DNA of 64,000 bases from Bolinopsis microptera (Eukaryota > Ctenophora > Tentaculata > Lobata > Bolinopsidae), in assembly GCF_026151205.1 (NCBI RefSeq), contig NC_087077.1, positions 4,650,001 through 4,714,000 of the forward strand. Reading direction: 5' to 3'. Under the pieces are notes generated by a model. That model saw only the letters and a program-made list of their open reading frames with translations, did no database searches and had not been told where the DNA came from. Shown here piece after piece: positions 35,140-46,700 of the stretch. The position numbers and the translations under genes are program-made. Within the stretch, counting starts at the first letter, position 1; every line of letters begins with the position of its first letter.

Positions 35140-35150
35140 ACTTAGATTTA

Positions 35151-36133
35151 CTCATATATATTTTGTCCATCAGATCGTACATCAAATAAGTTGACATGGA
35201 GTGATTTTTCCGAAAGCCATATTGATGCCGGATGAAAAGTTTGTTCTCTTCCATGTAATCAGTGAGTTGCTTGCCGACAAAGTATTCTATAAGTTTTCCT
35301 ACAAGTGGAAGGATGGATATTGGCCTGTAATTATTAGGATCATCTTTCATTTCTGCCTTATGGATGGGAGTTACTCTAGCTTTTTTACAAAGGGTTGGTA
35401 CAACACCTGTATTAAGGCTCAAATTGACAATATGGGTCAGTGGCTCAACTATGTGTGGTACAGCTTGCTTAAGTAAAAATAGAGGCACATCGTCATATGA
35501 GGCCTTGTCATTCTTGAGCGTTTCGACATACATTAGGATATCAGTTTCATTTATTTCTTGGAATCTATCAAATGAGATGTTAGAAGTTCTAGGAGGTAAA
35601 AAATCAGTAAAACTAACTCTTTCAATATTGGGGGCCTGATTTTGTAATCTTGATCCAACATTTGCAAAATGAAAGTTAAATAGCTCAGGATCATTCTCAT
35701 TGATAGTTTGACAATTAGTTGTACCAGGGGTCATATTTGATGCCAGTTTGATAGTTTTCCATACCCCTTTAAGATCATTCTTGGCACTTTTAACTTGTAG
35801 ATCATCGATTACATTAGCCTTTTTGCAGGTTTTAGCTAATTTATTTCTAATATTTCTCTGAATCTTGTAGCAATCCCAGGCCTCATTACACTTTATACAT
35901 TTGCTACATATACCACATTTATTGCAATTTCCATTGTCTCTCTTATCCTTCTTTTTACGGAATTTCTTTAGAAGAAAATGTGTATGATTAATGGCATTTA
36001 AAAGTTCAGTAGAAGGTTTATGTATGAACTTTTCATGCCTTTCTATGGTCTTGCAAGGGAAGAAGGTTGCATATGCCTGTTCAATATGATGACAAAGGCC
36101 AGCAGTGATAGCTTCAACATCTGTACTTTCCAA
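35151..36133 (-). pseudogene. LINE-1 copy 1, reverse transcriptase N-terminal part
   Basis: Encodes the linker (ESTDVEAITAG), a Cys-rich patch (CNKCGICSKCIKC), and the first RT blocks (ARVTPIHKAEMKDDPNNYRP, ISILPLVGKLIEYFV, QYGFRKNHS). It ends at the Penelope insertion after YDLMDKIYMSKSK. The match to copy 2 (63432-64000) is nearly complete, apart from a 3-bp insertion at about 35192. Confidence 0.9.
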
Positions 36134-36139
36134 TAGTGG

Positions 36140-37785
36140 ACTGTAATAATAATAATAATAATAAATTAATGTTATTTTTATACAGCACCAAAAGGTTAAA
36201 TAATTTAAATTTAACCCTTATGCACAGCTGTAAATGATACTTAAATTAACGAGAGTGTGCATCTTTGCCTTAGACGGAGGTGGAACAAGAAACTGTTCAG
36301 AAAACAGGCGATAAAAACTGTAAAATATAACGTGACTAAATAAGGCAGATGCACCTAACAAGCAGATATCCAAGAAGGGTTAGCAGGTTTTCTAACAGAA
36401 ATCGCAGTATGAAACTCAACAGCCTAACAAATTTAAAAATCAGGTTTATAAAAATGAAATTCCCTGATATACGTATTAAAAAATCTATAAAAACTCAATA
36501 AAAATTCCTTAAAAAATCCATAGAAATTCTATAGACTCCAAATATACAAACAATCTGAAGTTTCCAATATACAATAAAAATTGATTGAAGAAGTTTACTG
36601 AGCTGCAGAACAGTAACTGATGATAAAGATTATATCTGAAAATCCAATACAGTCATACCAAACAATCTGGGCAACATAAAAGTAGAGACAGTAAAAAAGA
36701 GAAGAAAAAGATGCTCTAGTACTTGAGACAAAATACAAAGAATAAGGTAGCTTTCTCCCAGGTGCCAACCCAAAAAAATGTTGGTGTCCCAGGATAGAGC
36801 CTCCTTTTCCGACCTACACTACAATTTTGTTGGCAGACACAGTGAAACGCAAAAAAAGATTATTATCTTAAATGTTGCCCAAAAATCCTTGAAAACTAAT
36901 AGCCTAAAATAATTTAATTTAAAGCGTGAAATTGACCTGCTATAAGATAAACATTTTAATTAAATTTTAACCTTCAATAAAGGATTAGTTACTCAGTACA
37001 AATCAAAGGACTTTCTAAACAGGTGAGCTTTAAGTTTTCCCTTAAAGTCCTTGATGTTTACACATTTCGTGATTTCTTGAGGAAGATTGTTCCATAATCT
37101 TGGAGCAGATGAAGAGAAGGCTCTGGGTGGACTGTTTATGGGGCAATGAAGAGACACATCTCTTCCACCACTGGAATTGTACTTAACAAGGTTTGACAGG
37201 TATGAAGGTGCAAGCCCATGGAGCAGTTTGAAAGTTAACAGGAGTATTTTAAATTCAATACGTTCTTGTACCTTGAGCCAATGAAGTTCTTTTATGTAGG
37301 GATCAACTTCTTCTCTCTTCTTTAGACCTTTGACTAAGCGGCATGCTCTGTTTTGCAGAGATTGTAGCTGTTTCAAAACAGAATGATTAGCTCCAAAGTA
37401 AAGTGCATTACAGTAGTCAAGGGAACTGATGATAAGAGATTGCACGATGATTTGCATTTGAGTTTCAGAGAGGAATGGTTTCATTTTTGCAATGTTTCGC
37501 ATCTTGTGGCAGTTTGCAGCTTTGAGCTTCTTTATTTGAGGATTAAATGTTAGTGTGGAGTCCAATGTAAAGCCAAGGTTTTTAGTAACATTGACAAGTC
37601 TTATGCAGACAGAAGGTTTAAGGAAGACACCACCAATTTCCAACTCCGACAAAAGACGTTTTGAACCAAAAACCATGATCTCAGTTTTTGTCGGATTTAG
37701 TAGAAGGAAGTGATCCGCCATCCAGCTCTCAATTTCTTGAAAGAGAGCTGGATGGCGGATCACTTCCTTCTACTAATAATAATTA
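36140..37785 (-). mobile_element. LINE-2, 5'-truncated, inserted in LINE-1
   Basis: At the left the insert starts with a TAA/ATT trinucleotide run (36145-36165), the 3' tail of a minus-strand LINE. A long 3' UTR follows, then the C-terminal coding part at 36993-37763. The right end is a perfect 32-bp hairpin (37699-37730 against 37743-37774), the footprint of a 5' inversion during reverse transcription. Confidence 0.75.
36993..37763 (-). pseudogene. LINE-2 reverse transcriptase C-terminus
   Basis: Starts in the thumb region (LLNPTKTEIMVFGSK), then LGFTLDSTLTFNPQI and SSLDYCNALYFGA, and ends with RAFSSSAPRLWNNLP and KSFDLY. This is the usual C-terminal tail of CR1/Jockey-group LINEs. The catalytic RT core is absent. 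Its sequence is clearly different from LINE-1. Confidence 0.85.
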
Positions 37786-37790
37786 ATCAA

Positions 37791-38363
37791 TTATAAATAG
37801 TAATCAGAACAGGTATCTAGATAGTCTAAGAATTGTTTAACATTACGTTTACAATGATTTCTAATTTCAACCTTTTCAAATTTAGGAGCTATAGGTACTT
37901 TACAATCTATCTCACACATAATAGCTTGATGATCCCCAATACGTTCATCAAGAACAGAAGATTGAACAAAATCTGCATAACAGTTAGTGAATATTACATC
38001 AATAGTAGTCTGGGTAAAATTGTCTCCACGTTTAGCAACTCTAGTTATCCCTTGAATGGTTTGAACTAGATTGTAACATCTCAAGGTCATATCTAATTTT
38101 TTGTACTGGGTGGATGAGATATTATTCTGGTCAATGTTTATATCCCCAATCCAGATAACCTTTTTCCCGTTCAATTTTTTCATGCAAAAATGAATGTACT
38201 CAATAAAGTTACCTGTGTTTCTGTCGGGGTAGCCTAATTCATCCGTTAGAATCGCAGAGTTAGCGGTGCTCATGATATCTCGCGACGTATGCTGCATGAA
38301 CGGTGCAAGACTTGCGCCGTTTGTTTCAGCATCCAGTTGCGAGTGCTTGCCCATCGAAAACAT
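37791..38363 (-). pseudogene. LINE-1 copy 1, endonuclease C-terminal part
   Basis: Contains KVIWIGDINIDQNN (the GDxN motif of APE nucleases), TTIDVIFTN and IGDHQAIMCEID (the final Asp-His pair). It ends at CSDYY, where LINE-2 interrupts it. Its position and orientation fit the missing upstream part of LINE-1. Copy 2 does not reach far enough inside the window to confirm this. Confidence 0.8.
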
Positions 38364-38399
38364 GATTAGTGATTGTGGATTTTATTGATATTACTGATT

Positions 38400-39360
38400 A
38401 TCCATCATATTCAGTAGTAATGTTATCCATTATTTATTTATTGACATCCTTCAGTCTCCAAAACGAGGTGTGAAGGTAAATTAACTTTGAGCCTTGTTTT
38501 GGCGACTGCTTAATCGATGGGCAAGTAGGTATTTGTTTTTTAGCAGTGTTGAACATTGAAACAATTATAAAATGTTTATTTTTATCTTATATAAAGTACA
38601 ATATGAATGACATATGCTATAGTGACGTAACATATATAGTGCAAAGAATTAGTAACTTGCGAAATGTGATTTAATGATAATCGAGGTTAACATTTTGCAG
38701 TTTACACTTTACAGTTGCACAGTGTTGACGTCGATTGTTACTAACATTTATCTGAATTTAATACAAGTACATGTCACATATAAATTGGGTAGCTGAATGA
38801 AACTCGTGCCTCAAAATTTTCCGTTATTAGCATTGCAGTGTCCACGCCCTGTACTGCGTTAACGACCGAAATTTTCCCAATATGCAATTATTATTTTGCT
38901 TCTAAAATTCTCTGATAATTAATAATATATCGTGACATGTAATTGTAAAATAACAAATCTCGCGCGCGCGGCGCTTACATCTGCACCTGAGAATCTCTCA
39001 GCAATGTGTGGCTGTCTGTGCGGCGGGCTGTGTATTGTGTATATAGCTGAATTTAAATTTAGATTTATTTGTAAATGTATAATAATATTAAATATGTATT
39101 GATTGTTTTGTGGTAAATAAAAATTTTGTTTTACTAAAAAATTTTGTTTTACTTCTCGAAGCCTGATGCGAATGCTATTAAATAACACGCGAGCTATGGG
39201 TCAGTTCATTAACAATAGACAACCTAGTTTTCCTTTTATTTGGTATTGTAAGTGAATAACCTACTTAGACGTGCGCACGCCAAAGTTTGCTATTTAACAA
39301 TTGATATTTGTACCGCAATGCTGAATGCAACACTGAGCCGCGCTACATACATGCATGGCA
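38400..39360. other. Intergenic, nothing recognised
   Basis: AT-rich with a short CG-rich patch (about 38955-38975). The phrase AAATTTTGTTTTACT is doubled near 39121-39152 and appears again inverted at 59530-59560. Confidence 0.4.
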
Positions 39361-39370
39361 CGCCATTTTT

Positions 39371-39442
39371 TACCTGGGGACTTCATGCTATCATGTTTAT
39401 TAAAATTCGGCGGAATGACAGGCTGAGCGCGGCCGGCAGTAA
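39371..39442 (-). mobile_element. MITE family A, inverted, 9-bp target duplication
   Basis: From TACCTGGGGACTTC to GAGCGCGGCCGGCAGTAA, flanked by GCCATTTTT on both sides (39362-39370 and 39443-39451). Same layout as the copies at 6245 and 40240. Confidence 0.75.
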
Positions 39443-39484
39443 GCCATTTTTCAAGCTCTTCTTGCGTGAAAGTAGCGAGCAATT

Positions 39485-40225
39485 GATTAATTGACGATGT
39501 GAATTCATCGCAGCTCGGCAAGGCCCGGTAGCGCATCTCGCTGCAATCTAGCGACGAACATAATTGAGTGCGCGGCGCGGCCCAGTAACACATAGCGCTA
39601 CAAACAAGTGCCTACTGACTAGCAAGTTAGGTAAAGACATTACAAGCTGTGAGATGTAAAGATTTGACTATGGCAGTATATGTGTGTCAAAAAGTAGTAA
39701 CGTACACATGCGCTACCTAGTAAATTATGGAATGAGCTGCTTTGTGCTTCACCAGTTCACCTAACCGGTTAGGTTAACCATGTGCTTTCGCGCCATTTCG
39801 GACGAGCTTGTAATTGTTTCACAAGTCAAGAGGCGGGCGCGCGCTACTGCAAGCGCAAGGGCTCTGGATAGAGCAATGAGCTGCCATTGTTTGAAATTAA
39901 GATTTTTACGACTTTAAACTCTTTAAACTACTTTTAAAGTGTATCTGAAAACATATCTTTTTTTACCGTGCTCATAATATTTTACTACTTTTACACTGCA
40001 CTTTTACTAAGTTGTTGTTTGGTGTGAGCAATAACGAACAGCACGCACATTCCTTTGCCCTGTCAACCTATATCTAATTTATTCATATCAAAAAGTGACA
40101 GCCTTGATTGACGGTGTCAACCCATCGAGATCGTTGCTCTGCGAAGCTAATAGCAACGATCGACGATGCGAAGCAAGAATGCTAGCTTTGCGCGGCGCGT
40201 CGAATTGCGGCGAAGTCCTCCAAGT
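39485..40225. repeat. Cluster of family C and B repeats
   Basis: 39485-39592 is a family C copy (AATTGACGATGTGAATTCAT...GCGCGGCGCGGCCCAGTAA). 39766-39880 is a diverged family B copy, inverted relative to 6012-6115. 40105-40225 is another family C-like block with an internal short inverted repeat (CGATCGTTGCT / AGCAACGATCG). No genes are seen. Confidence 0.5.
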
Positions 40226-40239
40226 GACAGCCATACTAC

Positions 40240-40321
40240 TTACTGGGCCGCGCTCAGCCTGTCATTCCGCCTAATCTCTATTCTATGTTTATGAACATAA
40301 TAGCCTGAGGTCCCCAGGTAA
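40240..40321 (+). mobile_element. MITE family A, full copy, 9-bp target duplication
   Basis: 82 bp: TTACTGGGCCGCGCTCAGCC through TGAACATAATAGCCTGAGG to CCCCAGGTAA. CCATACTAC flanks it exactly (40231-40239 and 40322-40330). It is the best complete example of the family here. Confidence 0.85.
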
Positions 40322-40338
40322 CCATACTACACATTGAA

Positions 40339-40450
40339 TTATAGGATTCCTTTAAATATCAAATTGATTTATTGTAAACTTGTTTATTCTGTAATAAATG
40401 GCATAATATTGAAATTTTTAACTAACACATTTTTTGTTTAACTAATAAAG
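40339..40450. repeat. Dispersed AT-rich repeat shared with Raptor intron 2
   Basis: About 90 bp (AGGATTCCTTTAAATAT, then TTGATTTATTGTAAACTTGT and a TCTGTAATAAA block) recur at 44124-44215 in the same orientation. It is not part of any element I can delimit. Confidence 0.6.
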
Positions 40451-40526
40451 TATTTAAAAACAATATACACATAATTGTCACAATGACCCTATATAAAAAC
40501 AACCCTTCAAAAAATCAATATATTCC

Positions 40527-40865
40527 CTATCTCAAATATTGGGAGAAACATTTGAAAATCACCCTTGGCGTTGTGGCTTCCAAATTCAAATCTAAACTAT
40601 TTATATCAACAAAGTTCTTTCTCGCACCTTTGTCTCCCCGTAGAGAAATCACTGTTGTTCTTAGTATTTCGAAACGAAGGCGCTTCCTTATGTATCCCAC
40701 AGCATCTGAATACCTTTGCCCTGTGTGGTATTCCATCTTACTAGCCAGCTTCTGTACTAGTCTTTCAGCTTCACCACCCATTCCACCAGACGTTGAGAAA
40801 ACTAACCGCGTGAAGCTTCCTTTCTCTACTTCCAGAATTGTAACACCGTTTTTTCTCATTTTCAT
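40527..40865 (-). pseudogene. Retroelement-associated coding fragment
   Basis: A minus-strand frame with VFSTSGGMGGEAERLVQKLA, then GYIRKRLRFEILRTTV and ISLRGDKGARK. A similar C-terminal block (a GG-containing start, then an R-rich end with LRG) is, to my memory, common in retroelement-derived proteins of aquatic invertebrates. I cannot name the family. It abuts LINE-3 on the opposite strand and is probably a fragment. Confidence 0.4.
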
Positions 40866-40869
40866 GGGG

Positions 40870-42270
40870 CTGGTTTAACCTCAAGGGTCAATTCTGGTGT
40901 ACCTCAAGGGTCAATTTTGGGACCATTGCTGTTCATTATGTTCATTGATGATATATCAGTGGGGATTTCACCAGGCACACAACTGTCACTGTATGCCGAT
41001 GATACTAAAATTTGGCGTAAGATTGTTTCGGAGTCTGATATCCTGCGACTGCAGAAGGACATTGATTATCTCCATGACTGGTCACTTTCTAATAAAATGA
41101 GATTTCATCCCGACAAATGTAAGGTCCTCACCGCAGGAAGGATATCCGAAACAGTTTCCCTCCTTAGTGTCCTACCACTCTTTAACTTTGTATACTCCAT
41201 GGGAAGAATCACACTTGACTATGTTGATCATGAAAAGGATCTGGGTGTAATTGTGACATCAAATCTCGATTGGAAAGATCAGTGCTCCAAAGTCCTTTCT
41301 AAGGCAAACCAAAAATTAGGCATGGCGAGAAGAAATTGTTATTTTGTCCAAGACGTAAATCGTCGTAGAGTACTGTATCTCACTTTAGTGAGGAGCCTAT
41401 TTGAGCATTGCTCGGTTATATGGAGACCAGTCACAAAATCCCAGATAAGCAAGCTGGAGGGCCTCCAAAAGCGTGCTATTAAGTGGATTCTTCACGAGGA
41501 GTATATGAGTTATCCACCATCCACATACATTCAAAAATGCAGACAGCTGAAGATTATGCCGATTGAAGACCGCTTTGACTTCTTGGATCTCATCTTCTTC
41601 TTTAAAATTGTGAAGCAACATATACCTGTCACTTTACCCTCATATTTGCAACCATTTCAAGGCCACTCAAGGATCAGAAATAGTCACATGGACTCTCTAT
41701 GTTTTGTAAGCTCTATCTCACCTCGAGCAAGCTCCAACACTTTTGCCAAGAATTTCTTCTATAGGACCCACACTAAGTGGAATCACATTCCTCTAGATAT
41801 CCGTGAGATAGAGAGTATCACTGATTTTAAAAGTAAACTTTCCACTTACATGTGGGGGAAAATTATCCCGGTGGATTCGGACTCTGAACTTGACTATTCA
41901 ATAGAAACAAATCCGTAAAATAGTTTATTCAAGATTATCTATTCTTGCTGTCTGCATTCACATATTTCTCAATTTCATCTCACAGCACAATATTTTATGA
42001 ATTGATTGAATGGGTGTGTGATTTTGTTTAAAGTAACTTATTACAATTTTATAAGGGCCCATGCTTGTGCAGGAGCTGCATTTGCACTCAATATCTGTGT
42101 TTTGGTGACCCTCAGGTCCTTTGGTTACATACATTTTGTCCGAGACAATTTCAACTTTGACAATCCATGCTTAGAGGACAATATTATATTTAACTAATTC
42201 ATTGTGTAAACTTGTATGTAATTGACTGATTTGAAAGATTTCAATAAAAAAACTGTATTTTCTAAAAGTT
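40870..42270 (+). mobile_element. LINE-3, 5'-truncated, plus strand
   Basis: Begins inside the RT with a partly duplicated segment (CAAGGGTCAATT(C/T)TGG at about 40882 and 40907). It contains the coding part 40917-41918, and the 3' UTR runs to an AATAAA-like region at about 42242-42270. The first half of the element is missing. Confidence 0.75.
40917..41918 (+). pseudogene. LINE-3 reverse transcriptase C-terminal part
   Basis: Encodes GPLLFIMFIDDI, the catalytic YADD (40992-41003), a thumb region (KDLGVIVTSNLDWKDQC) and a C-terminal tail (PSYLQPFQGHSRIRNSHMDS, FAKNFFYRTHTKWNHIPLDI). The frame is intact over 333 codons, but the upstream RT blocks and endonuclease are absent. It differs from LINE-1, -2 and -4. 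Confidence 0.85.
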
Positions 42271-42498
42271 TTTTAGCCTGCTGCCATTATTAATCCTTAT
42301 TTTTCCCTATGTGTTTCTACTGGAAAGTGCATACGGATTAATGTTATATTAACGTTTATTTAGTGTATCAAGTTTGGATGATGATTATTCACTGTACACT
42401 CGACTGTCACGTGACTTTTTTAACACGAAGGAAAACATTTTTTTTTCCTTTCCTTACTTAAAATCATGATATGTTCTTATATTACCCCTTAACTCCTC

Positions 42499-42787
42499 CA
42501 GTGGCGTAATGTTGCCTGTTGGCGCCCCCCCCCCCCCCCCACGAAAATGCACCCCCTTTTGGCGCCCCCTCCCCTTTTGGCGCCCATCCCTAAAATTGAA
42601 CAAATTAGGTGATTTAGAGGATACGCCAGTAAAATCTCTAAAAAAGTGTGTTTCTAGAGCAAAACATGCAGTTTTGCTAGTACCTCGTCAAGTTTTTCAA
42701 AATTGTCCCACATTCAAACGATGATTATGTGCCCCCCAAGATGGCGCAGCGCAGCGGGGTCAGCGGGGGCCCTTCGTTACGCCACTG
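42499..42787. mobile_element. hAT-type MITE, copy 2
   Basis: Ends CAGTGGCGTAA and TTACGCCACTG, the typical hAT terminus. The flanks AACTCCTC and AACTCCTT agree at 7 of 8 positions. The interior has a run of about 17 C at 42526-42541 and the GGGACAATTTTGAAAAA block (inverse) shared with the 3444-3714 copy. Confidence 0.8.
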
Positions 42788-42799
42788 AACTCCTTTTGT

Positions 42800-43711
42800 G
42801 CTTGACAATAATTCCCTATGACAGGGTACCAATTGGTTTGAAAAGGATCAATCCGGACTAACATGAGCAATTGTATCTGAATTTACTGATACAATTTCAA
42901 GAACACACGATATTCACATGTTCTAATATGATGTACCATATAATGCAAAGGCAACAAGAACTTAGTTTAATTTCTAAAAGTTTACCAGGCATCAGCTCAA
43001 TCCCTGAAATCTTTGAAGCTCTTCTAAAAACGTACCATTTTAAACTGTCCCTAGATGAACTGGAAAAACTTTATCGATAACTATTTTTGTCTTATAGCTG
43101 GTGTTTGATCTTTGCATAATATGTTTAAGTACCATTTTCTGGCTTTAGTATTGACGATATATTTTCAAGCATAAATTACTTTTCTTAACTTATTTTCTAG
43201 AATAACTAGTAACTAGTTTAAGGACTGCTGAGCATGAGTTTTATCTTAAAACCGGTGTTATTAAATTTCAATTTATTATTTTTATGTGATTATCAAAAAT
43301 ATCACATCTATAGATTTGAGGCCTTATCCACCCATTTTATACCATTTTATACCAATTTCGGACCCTATAAACCAAAACCCCTGATTTACTGCAAACCCTG
43401 ATTTACCGCGGGTTTTTTATTTCCACGATAAATCGAGTTTACTTAAAAGGGCAATGAAACCAACCAGGCACCCACATTGAATGCATGCATAAAAATGCAA
43501 ATAAAATTCAGGCAAGTGGGAGAATTGTCTTGTTATAAGTTGGTGGCTAGAAGAGTTGGCTAGACATAAATTCAGGCTGGTAATGATGCATTTGCATTTT
43601 ACTACAAGCTGTGATTTAATGATTGAAAGCACATACTTAATACTGACTGTTTCTTTATCAAGCAAATGGATGAAGTGATCATGATGTGACGAAAGAGTTT
43701 AACCTCACATA
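42800..43711. other. Region upstream of Raptor
   Basis: AT-rich, no supported gene. At 43368-43440 a worn Tigger-like piece carries ACCCCTGATTTACTGC. The Raptor promoter presumably lies in the last few hundred bases, but I see no clear core element. Confidence 0.35.
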
Positions 43712-46700
43712 ATGGATGGTTTGTATGATGATGATGGAGAACATAGAATCAGAGTCCTGTTCAATGATCCTGTACACAAAGAAGAAATTGTCGGCAATAA
43801 GAACACCATAACAGCAATTGAAGAAACAAAGGTATATTCCTAAGAATCATCTATTATATCCTGTTTTTTTTTCAATTCCTCATATTTTTTATTACTCATT
43901 ATCATAATATAGCTGTGAATTCTCAAAATATTAGCTTACTTACCTTAATTCAATTAACTGTGTCTAATAGTAATGATAATAATACCACAGGTTCGAACAA
44001 ATGGGGCTGTTATTATAATTATTTCTATGATTGGCATAATACCTCCTGAGAAACAGAGAATTACACCTTGTGCTGTCAAAGAGACTTGGGTTGGTAAGTA
44101 GATACCAGGCAGTCAAAATAATTAGGATTCCTTTAAATATAAAATTGATTTATTGTAAACTTGTTTATTCTGTAATAAACGCCATGAAATTTTTGTTTAA
44201 CTGATTTTTGTTTAACTGATTTTTGTTTAACTGAATGAGCATTGTTTTTTTTTTCAACTCGATAGAAACGATTTAATTTAATTTTCAAATATGATTTACG
44301 GAAGAAAATTTTGTTAAGAACTGTAATCTCTTTGTTTTTCCTCCAAACTTTTATCCGAAATTCTTATTCCACCTGATGTCATTCCTTGTTATTCACAGCT
44401 CCTCATTTTCAGATCCGACACAGCTAGACTTGACAAAAGCGAAGACCAGAATCAAAGAGAACCTTAAACGGCAGTTCACATCAATCCTTCCCCAGGCTCA
44501 GAAAAAGATAAGCCGTTATAATGACCGCGACAGAGGACCAATTAGAGTAAGCTTTTAAATTACAACTTTTATCACTTAAATGTTATTTTTAACAAGTAAT
44601 TTATATTGTAAGTCACTTATTATTATTAAGGAAAGTATGCTACACAGACTAAAAGAAAGCACACCGTTTAAAAGGCTAATCCTCGACCCAGGTAGAGATG
44701 GACTGTGCTCCAAACAAGGTTTACAGTGCTTGTGATCAAGTCCGGAAGCATGTTGGAAAAGGATACAGAGTGATATTCTATTACAATGGTCACGGAGCGA
44801 TGTCCTGCAGCCATCCTTCCTCAGAAAATGGAAAATGTATCTGGGTTGTCAATGGTACAATAATGCACTACACAGGTCTAATTGTCTTATTGATTTCTCA
44901 ATTATAGGCATTGAATATTACGATATCTTTCGCTATTTTATCTGGAAACAAGATTGATCAGAGCTGCATGATTGAAAATTAATCAGTTTTTTTTTGGTTA
45001 AAATTGATTTTGTGATTCTACTCTTCTTGATTGGGGCTGTCGACCAATGAGGCTGTGGTCGAAGGAGATTCGATATCATGTTTATATTTCCTGTTCACCA
45101 AATAGGAGGTGTGTAGTTTTACCGCTAAAATATGATTCAACGCTTTAACTTTGCGAATAGAGACTTCTTCAACTTGATGTCACTTAACTCAACGTTTTGG
45201 TTGGTCGGGATGGGATCGATTCTCCTTGGCTATTGCTCCATTCATGAATTCAGTCATTCATTGTCGGCAGAACCGGATAAGAAGAGATATATCAAATTTG
45301 AAACCCCAACAATACTCTACACAGTTGTTCCGCTTGCTACCCTCATGGAAAAGCTTGAAGCTCCCGCGCTCTACATTTGGGACTGTGATAATGCTGGTTG
45401 GTATCATTTCTCTTACTTTTATTATTATTTTAATTTATATTCTATATTTACTTATATTATTATTTTATATTTAAAACTTACTGAAGGATTTTACTTTTTC
45501 ATCGATTAGATAAACATTCCCCATCGTACTTTTGAAATACCCTATGGTTATTGCTAGAATTTGTAAATTTAAAGGTTTTGGTATTTTAAAAATTTGAAAC
45601 CTTAGTTATAAGGAACACATGTCATAATTTACCATGAAATTTAACGTGTTAATTTGTCTGAATAGCAGGTTCACAATCACTATTACTATTACTATTACTT
45701 GTCAGGTCTGATAGTCCAGAGATTTAACGAGTTAGCTCGTGAAAAGAAGGAAGCCTGGAAGAGCAGTTGTAGAGATGCTCCCGAACCTCGGTTTGAGGAA
45801 GAATGTCTGCATCTAGCTGCTTGTAACAAAAACCAGGTTTAATCAGTATGATTAATGCATTCTTATTATGTTAATGTTTTCTTAATCTTATCAACAAAAT
45901 AATTAAAATTGCTGATTTGGTTTATAAGTCTACTTGGTCAAATCCAAAATTTACAATAACTGGTTTGAACGGGAGGCGGGAAGCCCCGATTACTTGAGTA
46001 CTATCCTCCCATGTGTGTAGAAGTATCTAGATTCTAAAGCCCTTATACAGTTTACAATTTGTTTCAGATGCTGCCCCAAAACCCGGAAATACCAGCCGAC
46101 CTCTACACGTCCTGCCTCACCTCCACCGTGAAGACAGCCCTACACTACTGGTTCCACCAACAGAAGATAACAAACATTCATATCATAGACTGTATCGAGT
46201 ATCTGGATAATATCCCTGGAAAGTACAGTGCTAGAAGTACAATGGCCGGAGAGTTAGATTGGGTGCTGACTGCAGTGCTGGACACGCTAGCCTGGCAGAT
46301 AGAGCCTGACTACGCCAGGTTTAAGGAGCTCTTCAGGAACTGTAAACCTGTGGGTCTGCTCTTCAGGGGTCACATCCTGGCTGACAGGGTAATGAGGGCT
46401 TACAATGTTACTCCAGTTACTCACCCTCACCTGCCTTCTCTTGCTGGTATACTACTATCTATTGTCAAATTAACTTTATTGATTTCATCTTCAACTGGCC
46501 CCCGGGCAAGATTTCATTTGCATCGAATTTGTCTTAAAAGTTCAATAAAAGGGGTTAGACACTTTTCAGTACGATAAAATGGAGTCGACATTAATGGTAC
46601 ATTGCATCATCTCGTGAGAGTAACGCTAATTACTGGTTACTAGTCACTAATTACTAGTTAATAGGTATAGTTCTAGTTACTGGAGTTAACTGGATTTAAC

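Larger units (their letters stand above)
28415..38390 (-). mobile_element. LINE-1 copy 1, split by a Penelope-like element and a second LINE
   Basis: Pieces of one minus-strand LINE lie at 28415-30502 (3' UTR and end of the RT), 35151-36133 (start of the RT) and about 37790-38363 (end of the endonuclease). The first two join exactly in the uninterrupted copy at 61346-64000. The 3' end carries a TTGA/TGAT-type tail near 28415. The second gap (about 36134-37790) is filled by LINE-2: the endonuclease frame stops after CSDYY and the RT frame resumes just before SPLLESTDVEAI. The 5' end near 38390 is truncated. Confidence 0.85.
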
